Shown here in pieces: positions 1-8,713 of a stretch of DNA of 64,000 bases. The DNA is from DTU019 sp050949825. GTDB taxonomy: Bacteria > Bacillota > Syntrophomonadia > Syntrophomonadales > Syntrophomonadaceae. The stretch is from NCBI GenBank assembly GCA_050949825.1, contig JBMNGL010000001.1:372001-436000 (forward strand). Reading direction: 5' to 3'. The notes under the pieces are model-generated. The model made no database searches. It was given only the letters and a program-made list of their open reading frames with translations, and had not been told where the DNA came from. Both the position numbers and the translations under genes were made by a program. Positions within the stretch are counted from its first letter, which is position 1; every line of letters begins with the position of its first letter.

Positions 1-452
1 TGCGCGATTACAATGGCCTGTTGGGAGGAGAAGAAAGCGGGGGCTTAAGCGTGTGGGGCCATGTTCCGGAAAAAGATGGCATCCTGGCCTGTTTGCTGGC
101 TGTGGAAATACTGGCTCATACGGGGCTAACCTGCCAGGAATTGACAGAGCAGCTTTATCAGGAATATGGTCAACTGGTCAACCGGCGTCACGATATAGGA
201 TTTGTCAAAGGACAAGAATTACTGCTAAAAGAGCGGCTATCCGCTTTTCGTCCCAAGACTATAGCAGGATTAAAGGTCCTGGCGGCAGACGGTCAGGAGG
301 AGATGCGCTGGTCCCTGGCTGAAGATAGTTGGCTTTTGGCCCGCTTCTCAGACACCGAACCGACCTTGCGAATATACACCGAAAGCACTGATTTACAAAG
401 ATTGGAGGCCATTGAGAAGGCTTTGCTTGAGGCCCTGGCAATAAACAACTAA
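1..452 (+). CDS. Phosphohexomutase (phosphoglucomutase/phosphomannomutase family), C-terminal part
   Basis: The frame is open from the left edge (codons begin at base 3) and stops at 452, so only the last 149 or so codons of the protein are present. The sugar-binding loop motif GGEESGG lies near residue 8 of the visible part, and the end contains the C-terminal phosphate-contact domain pattern (RFSDTEPTLRIYTES). Family knowledge: these enzymes move a phosphate between C1 and C6 of hexoses through a phosphoserine, which here lies outside the window. Whether it prefers glucose or mannose cannot be told from this part. A phosphoglucose/phosphomannose isomerase occurs at 42182-43219, so both steps of hexose-phosphate interconversion are encoded in the region. 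Confidence 0.85.
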   Translation, partial: RDYNGLLGGEESGGLSVWGHVPEKDGILACLLAVEILAHTGLTCQELTEQLYQEYGQLVNRRHDIGFVKGQELLLKERLSAFRPKTIAGLKVLAADGQEEMRWSLAEDSWLLARFSDTEPTLRIYTESTDLQRLEAIEKALLEALAINN

Positions 453-502
453 CCGGCGGTTTCCTTCATCAGGCAAAGTTGGCAGAAGCGGGGAGGAATT
501 TC

Positions 503-1714
503 ATGAATTACGACGAAAGTTCTATAGATGGTGAAAATTCAGGATCAAACGGCTTGCTGCAGCTGGATATGATCCTGCTGCAGGTCATCAACACCCTGGA
601 AAAGGGCCGTGGTGATATTTTCGATATATCTGAGGAGAGCAGGAAGCACTACACCCGTCTTACGCTTGAACTGGAAGAACTCAACCTGGAAGCGGGGCGT
701 ATCATAGATGAGGTGCAAAAGCACGAAAAACTGGAACGCTATGCTCGTTTGCGCTTAATGGAAGTAAGCCGGAATTTTCGCTCCTACTCGGAGGGTGATA
801 TCAAGAAAGCCTATGATTCGGCCCGCGAACTACAGTTGCGGCTGTTAGACCTGCGTCAGAGTGAAATGTATATGCGCAGGAGGCGTGATGAGCTGTCCCG
901 GCACATCAGGAAATTTCGTGATATAAATCAAAAAGCAGACGATTTTCTTAATTCCACCGGTTTTGCACTCAAGATTCTCAAGGGAAATGTCGAAAGGATA
1001 AATGAAACCATCGAAGATTCCATGCGAAAACAGCAAATGGGTATGTGGATCATTGAGTCCCAGGAAGCCGAAAGGCGTAAAATAGCCCGGGACCTGCACG
1101 ACGGCCCCGCTCAAAACCTGGCCAGCATGATGATTCGCCTGGATCTTATTCAACATTTGTGGGACAACGATATCAATCGTATTTACGAAGAGATTGAAAA
1201 TATTAAGCAGATGGGTGCGCAAACCCTGGGTGATATCAGGCGCCTGATGTTTGACCTGAAACCATCCCTGGTGCATGAGGATGATTTCTGCGCCACCTTG
1301 ACTGACTTTTTTCGTGATTATGGCGCTAAATACGATATGGACATTGAATTTATCACCTTCGGGAAGAGAAAAAAGTATGATATGTCCCTGGAAATTGCCC
1401 TGTTTCGTATGGTGCAGGAAGCGATTACCAATATTCGCAAGCATGCCGGCGCCAGCCGGGCGCTGGTTAAGATGGAAGACAATGGCCGCAGCCTGATGCT
1501 GGTGGTGAAGGATGATGGCAGCGGGTTTGATGTCGAGAAGGCGGCCAAACAATCTGAGAGCTACGGGATAATAGGCATGAAGGAACGCGTTGAATTACTG
1601 GGTGGTGAAGTGGAGATTCAATCTTCACCGGGGCAGGGAACACAGGTGATCATTACGGTGCCGCTGGAGGGAGATGCCAATGATGAACAGAATAAGAGTT
1701 ATCATAGCGGATGA
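503..1714 (+). CDS. degS: DegS-type sensor histidine kinase
   Basis: A soluble sensor kinase of about 403 residues without any membrane segment, as in DegS. The N-terminal half (residues about 60-180) is highly charged and helical and fits the DegS sensor coiled coil. The HisKA_3 dimerisation/phosphoacceptor motif ERRKIARDLHDGPAQN puts the phosphorylated His near residue 199. The HATPase domain follows, with an N-box (ITNIRKHAGA) and a G1 box (DDGSGFD). I chose ATG 503 because GGGAGGAA lies just upstream at about 491-498; a TTG at 479 is in frame but has no good ribosome site. The end overlaps the response regulator start, so the two are translationally coupled. In Bacillus this pair controls competence, degradative enzymes and motility; the role here is inferred. 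Confidence 0.9.
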   Translation: MNYDESSIDGENSGSNGLLQLDMILLQVINTLEKGRGDIFDISEESRKHYTRLTLELEELNLEAGRIIDEVQKHEKLERYARLRLMEVSRNFRSYSEGDIKKAYDSARELQLRLLDLRQSEMYMRRRRDELSRHIRKFRDINQKADDFLNSTGFALKILKGNVERINETIEDSMRKQQMGMWIIESQEAERRKIARDLHDGPAQNLASMMIRLDLIQHLWDNDINRIYEEIENIKQMGAQTLGDIRRLMFDLKPSLVHEDDFCATLTDFFRDYGAKYDMDIEFITFGKRKKYDMSLEIALFRMVQEAITNIRKHAGASRALVKMEDNGRSLMLVVKDDGSGFDVEKAAKQSESYGIIGMKERVELLGGEVEIQSSPGQGTQVIITVPLEGDANDEQNKSYHSG

Positions 1715-2336
1715 TCATGTACTGGTCAGGGAGGGCTTGCGTAAGCTCCTGGAACTGGATGAGAGCATCGTCGTCATAACCGAGGTGGGCGATGGGCAGG
1801 GGGCTATTAATCTAGCCCGCAAGGAAAAACCGGATGTAATCTTAATGGATGTCAATATGCCCGGCACCAATGGCATTGTGGCCACACAGGTCATTAAAAG
1901 AGAATTCCCCTCCACCCGCATTATTGCTTTGACCATTTATGAAGATGAAGAGGTGGTGGAAATGGTCAGGGCAGGTGTGTCCGCCTATGTCCTCAAGGAT
2001 GTGGCCGGCAGCGAATTGATTGATACCATTCACCGGGTTATGAATGGTGAAATCGTGATTCACCCCCGCGTGGCCAATCGCCTGGTCAGAGAATTGACCC
2101 GCAATGAAAAGAAAGAAGATGAGATCAAGCTTACCAAACGGGAGAAGGATGTGCTTAACCTCCTGGTAAAAGGAAACTCCAATAAAGATATGGCTGATAC
2201 CCTTTTTATCAGTGAAAAGACCGTAAAAAATCATTTAACCAGCATTTTCCGCAAATTAAATGTAAAAGACCGCACCCAGGCGGCCGTTTATGCGTTACGA
2301 AACGACATCGTGGTCGACGAAGAAGGCGAAGATTAA
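1680..2336 (+). CDS. degU: DegU-type response regulator (NarL/LuxR family)
   Basis: The receiver domain occupies residues 1-125 with acidic pocket DD (11-12), phosphoacceptor Asp in ILMDVNMPG (near residue 57) and conserved Thr and Lys (ALTIYED, YVLKD). A LuxR-type helix-turn-helix follows at about 150-215 (LTKREKDVLNLLVKG ... SEKTVKNHL). ATG codons occur at 1674, 1680 and 1683; GGAGGG at 1666-1671 best fits 1680 or 1683. The start lies inside the kinase gene, so the two form an operon. It is the expected target of the kinase at 503-1714 and would bind DNA when phosphorylated. The neighbouring comF and flagellar genes match the surroundings of degU in Bacillus. Confidence 0.9.
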   Translation: MMNRIRVIIADDHVLVREGLRKLLELDESIVVITEVGDGQGAINLARKEKPDVILMDVNMPGTNGIVATQVIKREFPSTRIIALTIYEDEEVVEMVRAGVSAYVLKDVAGSELIDTIHRVMNGEIVIHPRVANRLVRELTRNEKKEDEIKLTKREKDVLNLLVKGNSNKDMADTLFISEKTVKNHLTSIFRKLNVKDRTQAAVYALRNDIVVDEEGED

Positions 2337-2405
2337 TTAATAATAGGAATGATTCAACCTCCGGATAGCATATTATGTACAAATACGCTTGGGGGGGTTG
2401 TTTAA

Positions 2406-2609
2406 ATGGCTTTCTTCTTAAAACTGGTGGTTTTTATGGTTTGGGCCATTATTATGGCGACCCTTATTGTAGGCAGCACCCAGGGCTCAAATGGCCTGCG
2501 GCGGCGGCCTTACACAGACAAAATCAAATCTACCGGGGATAAAGAAGGCGGTCGATACTTTCTGTGCCCGGTCTGCTGGACAGGCCGCCAGGCTGTACTG
2601 CGACTTTAG
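2406..2609 (+). CDS. Small hypothetical membrane protein
   Basis: Sixty-seven residues with one hydrophobic N-terminal helix (residues 3-24) and a polar tail carrying two cysteines (LCPVC). A G-rich stretch (GGGGGGG) precedes the ATG by about 9 bases and may serve as ribosome site. I do not recognise the family. It lies between degU and comFC, upstream of a probable terminator. It may be a real small gene or a chance frame; the hydrophobic start and spacing argue mildly for the former. Confidence 0.35.
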   Translation: MAFFLKLVVFMVWAIIMATLIVGSTQGSNGLRRRPYTDKIKSTGDKEGGRYFLCPVCWTGRQAVLRL

Positions 2610-2673
2610 TCGTGGCAGGTTCAATTACCCATACTATTTCCTGCGCAGCTGTATTATGATTATTATATATCGG

Positions 2674-2715
2674 GTCGTATGCCAGGGGAAAAGACCTTCA
2701 TACGGCTGTTTTTTC
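2674..2715 (+). terminator. Probable Rho-independent terminator before comFC
   Basis: An 8-base stem (GTCGTATG pairing with CATACGGC, one G-T pair) with a 17-base loop is followed by a run of T at 2709-2714. It would separate the degSU transcript from comFC. Confidence 0.5.
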
Positions 2716-2742
2716 TATTGCAGGTAGAAAGGAGGGAGTCTG

Positions 2743-3465
2743 GTGTTAAATCTGTTGGCGGATATCCTTTTTCCTGAACATGTTTGTTGTCTGTGCAGAC
2801 AGCCCGGAAGATTTAGCAGCAGGCATCCCTGGTGCGATGATTGTACGCAGGAGATGCAAAGGGTGCAAGACTGCCTGCCGATTTGTGATTTATGCGGAAA
2901 GTACCTGGAAAGTGATGAAAAACTGTGCCTTGATTGCCGGACCAATCCTCCCGGATTTCACATTGCCAGAGCAGTAGGACCATATGACAAGGATAGTTAT
3001 CGGATTGCCATCAAGGTTTTAAAATTCCTGGGCAGAAAATACCTGGCCGGACAAATGGGCCGATTAATGGCGGAAGTAGTCAAAAATGAGCCGCGTTTCT
3101 GGCCAATTGATGTTATTGTGCCGGTCCCGGCTTCATTGGGCAGCTTGAGCCAGCGCGGTTTCAACCAGACTGAACTACTGGGCCGGTATATTGCCAGGAG
3201 GTTGAAATTGCCCATGGACAACAGCATGCTCCTGCGCGTAAAAGAAACCCCCGCCCAGCGGGAATTGACCAAAGAGGAACGGGAGCGCAACCTGCTCTGT
3301 GCTTTCCAGGTCAGGGATCCCGAGCGGATAAAAGGAAAGAAAGTGCTCCTGGTTGATGATGTATATACCACCGGCTCCACCGCGCGGGAGTGTACCCGCA
3401 GTATGATGAGTGCCGGAGCCGCCCGGGTATCTGTTATTACCTGGGCCACGGGGAAAGGGTTTTAG
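2743..3465 (+). CDS. comFC: ComF family phosphoribosyltransferase-like protein
   Basis: A 240-residue protein with four CxxC-type cysteine pairs in the first 75 residues (CCLC, CDDC, CDLC, CLDC), forming zinc-ribbon-like fingers. It ends in a phosphoribosyltransferase fold with the PRPP loop motif VLLVDDVYTTGST near residue 205. Family knowledge: ComFC/ComF proteins are needed for DNA uptake during transformation, though the exact reaction is unclear. GTG 2743 follows GGAGGG at 2731-2736. It sits directly upstream of yvyF and flgM as in Bacillus. The helicase ComFA is not in the window, so competence itself cannot be concluded. Confidence 0.9.
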   Translation: MLNLLADILFPEHVCCLCRQPGRFSSRHPWCDDCTQEMQRVQDCLPICDLCGKYLESDEKLCLDCRTNPPGFHIARAVGPYDKDSYRIAIKVLKFLGRKYLAGQMGRLMAEVVKNEPRFWPIDVIVPVPASLGSLSQRGFNQTELLGRYIARRLKLPMDNSMLLRVKETPAQRELTKEERERNLLCAFQVRDPERIKGKKVLLVDDVYTTGSTARECTRSMMSAGAARVSVITWATGKGF

Positions 3466-3487
3466 GCAAAGAGGAGGGAGAGGTTTC

Positions 3488-3895
3488 ATGGCAGACCTGA
3501 AGAATTGCCCGCAGTGCGGCCGCGTTTTTGCTTCTCAGGGCAGCAGATTATGCCGCAAGTGTATGGCAGAGGTTGATGAAGATTATGCCATTGTGCGCAA
3601 ATACGTTCGCAAACATCCCGGAGCAGACGTCATGGAAGTATCCCGGGCCACCGGCGTGAAGGAAGAACTGATTCTGCAATTCCTGCGTGAAGGCCGCTTA
3701 ATTTCACAGGGGTTTGTAAGCAACCTGAAATGTGAGCGCTGTTCAGCCAAAATCTCTTCAGGGCGCTTCTGTGCCAGTTGCCTGAACGAGTTGGACCAGC
3801 AGTTGCAGGGCGTCCTGCCCGGGGCGGCGGAGAAGGAGAAAGAGAAGCCCCGAACAGGCCGGGATAAAATGCATATCAATAAACCGGGACCATAA
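3488..3895 (+). CDS. yvyF: YvyF-type flagellar operon protein with zinc fingers
   Basis: 135 residues. An N-terminal CPQC...CRKC finger (residues 7-28) and a C-terminal CERC...CASC finger (about 81-98) flank a helical middle part that looks like a small winged-helix region (VMEVSRATGVKEELILQFLREGRL). The start ATG 3488 follows AGGAGGGAGAGG. Position between comFC and flgM is the same as yvyF in Bacillus, where it is called a flagellar operon protein of unknown biochemical role. A regulatory part in late flagellar expression is plausible but not shown. Confidence 0.85.
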   Translation: MADLKNCPQCGRVFASQGSRLCRKCMAEVDEDYAIVRKYVRKHPGADVMEVSRATGVKEELILQFLREGRLISQGFVSNLKCERCSAKISSGRFCASCLNELDQQLQGVLPGAAEKEKEKPRTGRDKMHINKPGP

Positions 3896-4051
3896 ATTAG
3901 CGGAATTTTCAGACCCTAAACAGGCCGAGCCAATTTATGCCGCCAGCCTTTGTAAAGCGAAGAATAAACGATAAAATATTAAATAACTGAGATAAAGCCT
4001 GAGAACCTTTTAGGCGAATTTACAAATAGCTAGAAGTATGAGGTGGGAACC

Positions 4052-4351
4052 ATGATAATTTCAAAAACACAAGTACAAAACATATTAAAGGTTTATGCCC
4101 GCGATTATAAAATGATTCAGGCCGATGGCCCCCGCAGCAGTCAGGGAGTGGCCAAAAAGGATGAATTAATGATTTCAGATGCGAGCAGGCTGAAGCAAAA
4201 GGCTATGCAGGCAGTCAAGCAGACTGACGATATCCGCCTGGACAAGGTTGCCGCCCTGCAGCAGAGCATCTCCACCGGAACGTATATTCTGGCAGATGAC
4301 GAAGTGGCCGAGAAGATAATTCAAAGGGCTATCGTGGATAAGCTCGTATAG
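4052..4351 (+). CDS. flgM: Anti-sigma-28 factor FlgM
   Basis: 99 residues, the normal size. The N-terminal half is polar and probably disordered; the C-terminal half carries the sigma-binding pattern (IRLDKVAALQQSISTGTY ... VAEKII). Family knowledge: FlgM holds sigma-28 inactive until the hook is complete, when it is exported. ATG 4052 follows AGGTGGG at 4041-4047; an upstream in-frame GTG at 4043 lies within that ribosome site and is unlikely. It is followed 12 bases later by flgN. About 150 bases upstream are non-coding and AT-rich; I could not place a confident sigma-28 promoter there. Confidence 0.92.
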   Translation: MIISKTQVQNILKVYARDYKMIQADGPRSSQGVAKKDELMISDASRLKQKAMQAVKQTDDIRLDKVAALQQSISTGTYILADDEVAEKIIQRAIVDKLV

Positions 4352-4363
4352 AAACGGTGCAAT

Positions 4364-4867
4364 ATGGAACAACATTGCCTGGATTTAATAGAGGCCCTGG
4401 ATAAAGAAAATCAGATCCTTGAAAAACTGGCCGTCCTGGCCTGTGAAAAAAAGGAACACGTTATCCTGGGGAAAGTCAAAGAATTGGAAAACTTGATCCG
4501 TGAAGAGGGCATCATCATTTCCGAATTGGGGAAATGGGAAGATGCCCGTTTTCGCATACAGCAGCAGCTGGGTGAAGAATCGCCCGCGGCAGTTCCCATG
4601 AAGGCGGGGCGGTTGGTGGGCCTGGTCCGGGAAAGCTGCCCTCATCTGGCCACGGGCTTACAAGAGGCCTTGAACCGCCTGGAGATCAATCTGCAGCGCT
4701 TAAATCAACTAAACCGGCATAACAACGAGCTGCTGGAACAGTCCCTGGATCATATCGCTTTTTTGGAAGCGGCCCTGGTCGGCAATCACAGCGGCGCCTA
4801 CTCACAAAAAGGATCGCAATCCGAGGGCAGCCCATCCCGCATAAATCTGCTGGATCGTAAAGTATAA
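4364..4867 (+). CDS. flgN: FlgN-type chaperone for hook-associated proteins
   Basis: 167 residues, almost entirely helical and rich in Leu, Glu and Gln, with an extended coiled-coil pattern and a polar Ser/Gly-rich tail. Size, composition and place between flgM and flgK match FlgN (YvyG). Family knowledge: FlgN binds the C-terminal ends of FlgK and FlgL in the cytoplasm and hands them to the export gate. The ribosome site before ATG 4364 is weak, so coupling to flgM is likely. Confidence 0.85.
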   Translation: MEQHCLDLIEALDKENQILEKLAVLACEKKEHVILGKVKELENLIREEGIIISELGKWEDARFRIQQQLGEESPAAVPMKAGRLVGLVRESCPHLATGLQEALNRLEINLQRLNQLNRHNNELLEQSLDHIAFLEAALVGNHSGAYSQKGSQSEGSPSRINLLDRKV

Positions 4868-4895
4868 CTAATATCTATGAAATGAGGGTTGCAAT

Positions 4896-6428
4896 GTGTC
4901 AACAGGTTTTCTAGGATTGGAGATTGGCAAGCGGGCCATCAGCGCGCAGCAAACCGCCTTGACCATTACCGGGCATAATATCGCCAATGCCAATACAGCC
5001 GGATACACCCGACAGGTAGCCGGCCTGGAAACCACACGGCCCTTCTGCACCCCCTCTTTACAAACAGCGGTCGGTGTCGGGCAAATCGGCACCGGCGTTA
5101 CCGTCGGGACCATTCAGCGTATTCGTGAGGCCTTTCTGGACAATCAGTACCGCAACGAGAACAAGGCCGCCGGGTACTGGCAAAGCATAGCGGAATCCAT
5201 CAGCAAATTGGAAGTCATCGTCAACGAACCCTCCGGCTCCGGGCTGCGTGAGGTCATGGATCAATTCTGGGCCTCCTGGCAGGATCTGGTCAGCAATCCT
5301 GAGAATGATTCCGCCCGCACCGTGCTGGCTGAACGGGGTGCAACCCTGGCCGATACCTTCAATCATACCTATCGCCAACTGATCGAATTGCGGGAGGACG
5401 TCAATTCCATCCTCAAGACCAAGGTGCAGGACATTAATTCCATAGCCGAGCAGATTCGGGATTTAAATAAACAAATCCTGTCCATTAAGGTATCCGGGCA
5501 GGAACCCAACGACCTCCTGGACCGGCGCGATCTGTTGCTGGATGAGCTCAGCAAGATGGTCAACATCAAGGTATACGATGATCAAAACAGCATGATCGCA
5601 GTGCAGATTGGGGGGCGCACCCTGGTGCAAGGGGTTAATTACACCACCCTGGACACGGAAGCGGACACCAATGGAATGCACATGATCGTGTGGGGCGATA
5701 CCCGGGTGAAGACGTACATCACCGGCGGGGAACTAAAAGGCCTGCTTGATGTCAGGGGCAAAACTATGCTGCCTGCCGATGCCACTTCAGACTATCGCGG
5801 CCTGGTTCCGGAATTGATTGGCAAACTCAATAAACTGGCAGAGGCTATCGTGCTGGAAACCAATAGTGCCCATCGGGGCGGCTTCAGCCTCAGCAACAAG
5901 ACCGGGACGCCGGATGGAACCAATTTCTTTGATGAACCGGCTGATCCCGGCACGGTTAGCGATTGGGCGCAATATATAAAGGTTGCCGGGGCCATATTAA
6001 GCGACCCCAAAGGAATCGCTGCGGCCAGCCGGCGCACCTGGGGTGATCCCCTGACCGGCGGCGACCCCACTCCACCGGCGGAAGCTGAACAGATAAATTT
6101 TGGGGATGGCGGGAATGCGCTAAAAATAGCCCGGCTTAAACATGCCACGATAATTGATGGCACCATGACCATGGATGATTTCTGGCGTTCCCTGACTTCA
6201 ACCATTGGCGTACAAGGTCAGCAGGCTTATCGTATGGTAGAGAACCAGGAAAACCTGATCGGGGAATTGGATGATAAGCGGCAGAGCGTCTCAGGGGTTT
6301 CCCTGGATGAGGAAATGACCAATATGATACGTTTTCAACACGCTTATAACGCGGCAGCACGGTTTATAAATGCCATAGATGAACAGCTCGAATTGGTGGT
6401 AAACCGGCTCGGCCTGGTAGGGAGGTAA
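4896..6428 (+). CDS. flgK: Hook-filament junction protein FlgK (HAP1)
   Basis: 510 residues. The N-terminal flagellar rod motif is clear (LEIGKRAISAQQTALTITGHN with ANANTAGYTRQ, residues 6-39), and the C-terminus has the family pattern (SGVSLDEEMTNMIRFQHAYNA ... AIDEQLELVVNRLG). Family knowledge: it joins hook and filament and is secreted by the flagellar type III system. GTG 4896 is the start; GAGGGTTG upstream is a usable ribosome site. flgL starts seven bases after the stop. No defect is visible. Confidence 0.95.
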   Translation: MSTGFLGLEIGKRAISAQQTALTITGHNIANANTAGYTRQVAGLETTRPFCTPSLQTAVGVGQIGTGVTVGTIQRIREAFLDNQYRNENKAAGYWQSIAESISKLEVIVNEPSGSGLREVMDQFWASWQDLVSNPENDSARTVLAERGATLADTFNHTYRQLIELREDVNSILKTKVQDINSIAEQIRDLNKQILSIKVSGQEPNDLLDRRDLLLDELSKMVNIKVYDDQNSMIAVQIGGRTLVQGVNYTTLDTEADTNGMHMIVWGDTRVKTYITGGELKGLLDVRGKTMLPADATSDYRGLVPELIGKLNKLAEAIVLETNSAHRGGFSLSNKTGTPDGTNFFDEPADPGTVSDWAQYIKVAGAILSDPKGIAAASRRTWGDPLTGGDPTPPAEAEQINFGDGGNALKIARLKHATIIDGTMTMDDFWRSLTSTIGVQGQQAYRMVENQENLIGELDDKRQSVSGVSLDEEMTNMIRFQHAYNAAARFINAIDEQLELVVNRLGLVGR

Positions 6429-6434
6429 GAAGCT

Positions 6435-7338
6435 ATGCGTGTCACTTCAACAATGATGGTCAATGATATGCTGCGTAATTTGAACACCAATACCAGGCGT
6501 TTGGATGAATCGCAGCGTCAGCTCTACACCGGCCGCAAGATCAATGTCCCCTCTGATGACCCTTCTGGTTTGGTCAAGGCCTTGCGGCTGCGCACCGCGC
6601 TGAATGAGAACCAGCAGTACCTGGCCAATATCAATGAGGCCAACAGCTTTATGGACACTACCGACGGCGCTCTCAACAGCATCAATGAAGTCCTGCAGCG
6701 GGTGCGGGAATTAACGGTTAAAGCCAGCACCGGCAGCAACGCTCCTGACGATATGAAAGCCATTGCCACGGAAATCGAGCAGCTTGGTGAACAGCTGCAG
6801 CTGGTGGCCAACAGTACCTATGGCTCCAAATATATCTTTGCCGGCTCCAATGTCACCCAGGCGCCTTGTGACAGCGCGTATTGGACGGGGAATTCTGAAG
6901 ACAATGCCGACCGAAATCGGTATCGGGGTTAAGATTGCCTTGAATCTGGATATGCAAGCCTTTTTCGGCAATCCCGGCGGAGTTGATAGCGGAGGCAACC
7001 CCGACGGCGGTTTGTTTGCTTTGATGAATGACCTGAAAACCGCTGTTGACAACAGTGAACATGGCACCGCAAGTTCCATGCTGGATAATATTGATGCCAA
7101 ACTCAACGAGCTTTCCGCCAAACGGGCGGTGGTTGGCGCCCGGGTCAACCGCATGGAACTGCAGCAGAACCGCCTGGAGGAAGCTGAAGTGTCCCTGACC
7201 GGGCTGCTCGGCGGAGTCGAAGACGCCGATATGGAACAGGTCATTATGAATCTCAGAATGCAGGAAAACGTCTACCGCGCTTCCCTGGCGGCAGGGGCCA
7301 GGATCATTCAGCCTTCCCTGGCAGACTTCCTGAGATAA
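6435..7338 (+). pseudogene. flgL: Hook-filament junction protein FlgL (HAP3), frameshifted
   Basis: The first part (6435 to about 6896) encodes a typical FlgL start (VTSTMMVNDMLRNLNTNTRR) through YIFAGSNVTQAP and WTGN, but that frame ends at 6932. The rest (TEIGIGVKIALN ... GARIIQPSLADFLR, to 7338) is in the next frame. Removing one base between about 6886 and 6905 restores 300 codons, the usual FlgL length. The cause may be a real mutation or a sequencing or assembly error; both halves are otherwise well conserved. It lies between flgK and yviE. If real, filament assembly would be expected to fail, since FlgL is needed to attach it. Confidence 0.85.
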
Positions 7339-7372
7339 AGGCAGCGCCCATATCCATAAGAGGCATGGCAAT

Positions 7373-7930
7373 ATGCTTAAGATAAGAATTGAACAACAAT
7401 ATGCCCAGATCGGTTTGCACATACAGGAACCCCGGATACAATTACATAGCACGCCGCCAACCCTGGAAATGGCCGCTGAGAAACCGCAGCTGGAGATTGA
7501 GAGCCAAGCACCCCGCTTGAGCGTTGATCAGAGTCAATGCTTTGCCGCGGTAAACCGGCGCACGCCGACCGAATTCAGCCTTTATATGAGAGAACAGGCC
7601 CGGCAGAGGACCCTGGAGGCCATCGCCCACATCGCTCAGGTCGGGGATATGCTCGGCGCTATTGAAACCGGGATGAGTATTGCCGATCTCACAGTGCAGG
7701 AAAGCATTGCGGAAACGGGCCAGTTGGCGATGGTAAGCATCCCCAGACCAAGCATTCATTTCGCAACCTACCCAGTAAGAATTCACTATACCCCGGGCAA
7801 AAACCGCATACAGATCACACCCGGCAGGGTAGAAAACCATTTTACCAGGGGGCAGGTAGAGGCTTATTTAATACAGCAGAACCAGATTGCTATCAAGGCT
7901 GAAGCGGTGCGACACGATATATTAATATGA
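7373..7930 (+). CDS. yviE: YviE-like protein (DUF6470 family)
   Basis: 185 residues, soluble. The N-terminal third contains repeated short beta-like stretches ending in Gln/Pro (QIGLHIQEPRIQL, LEIESQAPRLSVD), typical of the YviE family, followed by a helical segment (REQARQRTLEAIAHIA) and a beta-rich tail. It sits between flgL and fliW exactly as yviE does in Bacillus. The function of the family is not established; association with flagellar assembly is inferred only from position. Confidence 0.8.
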   Translation: MLKIRIEQQYAQIGLHIQEPRIQLHSTPPTLEMAAEKPQLEIESQAPRLSVDQSQCFAAVNRRTPTEFSLYMREQARQRTLEAIAHIAQVGDMLGAIETGMSIADLTVQESIAETGQLAMVSIPRPSIHFATYPVRIHYTPGKNRIQITPGRVENHFTRGQVEAYLIQQNQIAIKAEAVRHDILI

Positions 7931-7968
7931 GAGCAATATCAACCCGATTCATGGGAGGCAATTAAAAG

Positions 7969-8436
7969 GTGGAATACATGAAGATAAAGAGCAAATTCTT
8001 GGACGAGATCGAAATCGAAAGCGATCAGGTCATCATATTTCCTGAAGGGCTGCCGGCCTTCGAAGAGGAGCGGCAATTTGTCATTATCCCTTTTGCCCCG
8101 GATTCTCCTTTCTTTTACCTGCAAGCGGTGGCCAACCAGCAGCTCTGTTTTATCCTGGCGGATATATTTACCTTTTTCCCGGGTTACGAAATCGAAATAG
8201 GCCCCAGGGAGATGCGACGCTTGAAAATTGAGGAAAACGGTCAGGCTTCTCTGAATGTATTTACGCTATTGACTATTCCTGAGGTTTTTGCCGATACCAC
8301 GGCAAATCTATTGGCCCCGGTGATCGTTAATTTCGAACAGAGGGTCGGGGTGCAGCTAATCCCGGAAATATCGAGATATCATACCAAACATCCGCTGTTT
8401 GAAGAAGTGTTAAGCCCCGCCCAGGGGGGTAGATAA
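7969..8436 (+). CDS. fliW: Flagellar assembly factor FliW
   Basis: 155 residues, normal length, with the characteristic FliW start and EGLPAFEEERQFVI motif (about residues 26-39). Family knowledge: FliW binds CsrA and flagellin alternately; when flagellin is exported, FliW is freed and removes CsrA from the flagellin mRNA. GTG 7969 is preceded by GGGAGG at 7953-7958, spaced better than for ATG 7978. csrA starts one base after the stop, so the antagonist pair is co-translated. Confidence 0.93.
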   Translation: MEYMKIKSKFLDEIEIESDQVIIFPEGLPAFEEERQFVIIPFAPDSPFFYLQAVANQQLCFILADIFTFFPGYEIEIGPREMRRLKIEENGQASLNVFTLLTIPEVFADTTANLLAPVIVNFEQRVGVQLIPEISRYHTKHPLFEEVLSPAQGGR

Positions 8437-8437
8437 T

Positions 8438-8695
8438 ATGCTGGTATTGAATCGTAAAAAGGGTCAAAGCATCTGCATAGGAGACCATATACGCATCACG
8501 GTTGTCGACGTACAGGGTGATCATATTAAGATCGGGATAGACGCCCCGCGAGAGGTCGGGGTTTATCGCCAGGAAATCTACAAGGAAATTGTATCCTCCA
8601 ACCTGCAGGCCGCAGCAGGAAAGCCCGGGCAGGAACAGCAGCATCATCTCTTGGATGATTTGTTCAAAGGGAGAATGGAGGACAAACCAAGATAA
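8438..8695 (+). CDS. csrA: Translational regulator CsrA
   Basis: 85 residues, a little longer than the usual 60-75 because of a Gln/His-rich tail. The core is standard: MLVLNRKKGQSICIG, IKIGIDAPREVGVYRQEIY. Conserved Leu4 and the C-terminal Arg of the RNA-binding surface (VGVYR) are present. Family knowledge: a dimer that binds GGA in hairpin loops and at ribosome sites. A matching site precedes flagellin (10688-10724). Co-located with fliW, which antagonises it. Confidence 0.95.
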   Translation: MLVLNRKKGQSICIGDHIRITVVDVQGDHIKIGIDAPREVGVYRQEIYKEIVSSNLQAAAGKPGQEQQHHLLDDLFKGRMEDKPR

Positions 8696-8713
8696 CCGGA
8701 GGGAGGGATTCAG

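Noticed and set aside
845..1552. Long minus-strand open frame inside degS
   Set aside because: It lies opposite a clear histidine kinase gene, has no ribosome site and encodes no recognisable domain.
2491..2727. Open frame overlapping the small membrane ORF and the terminator
   Set aside because: No ribosome site, no hydrophobic or domain pattern, and it runs through a hairpin terminator.
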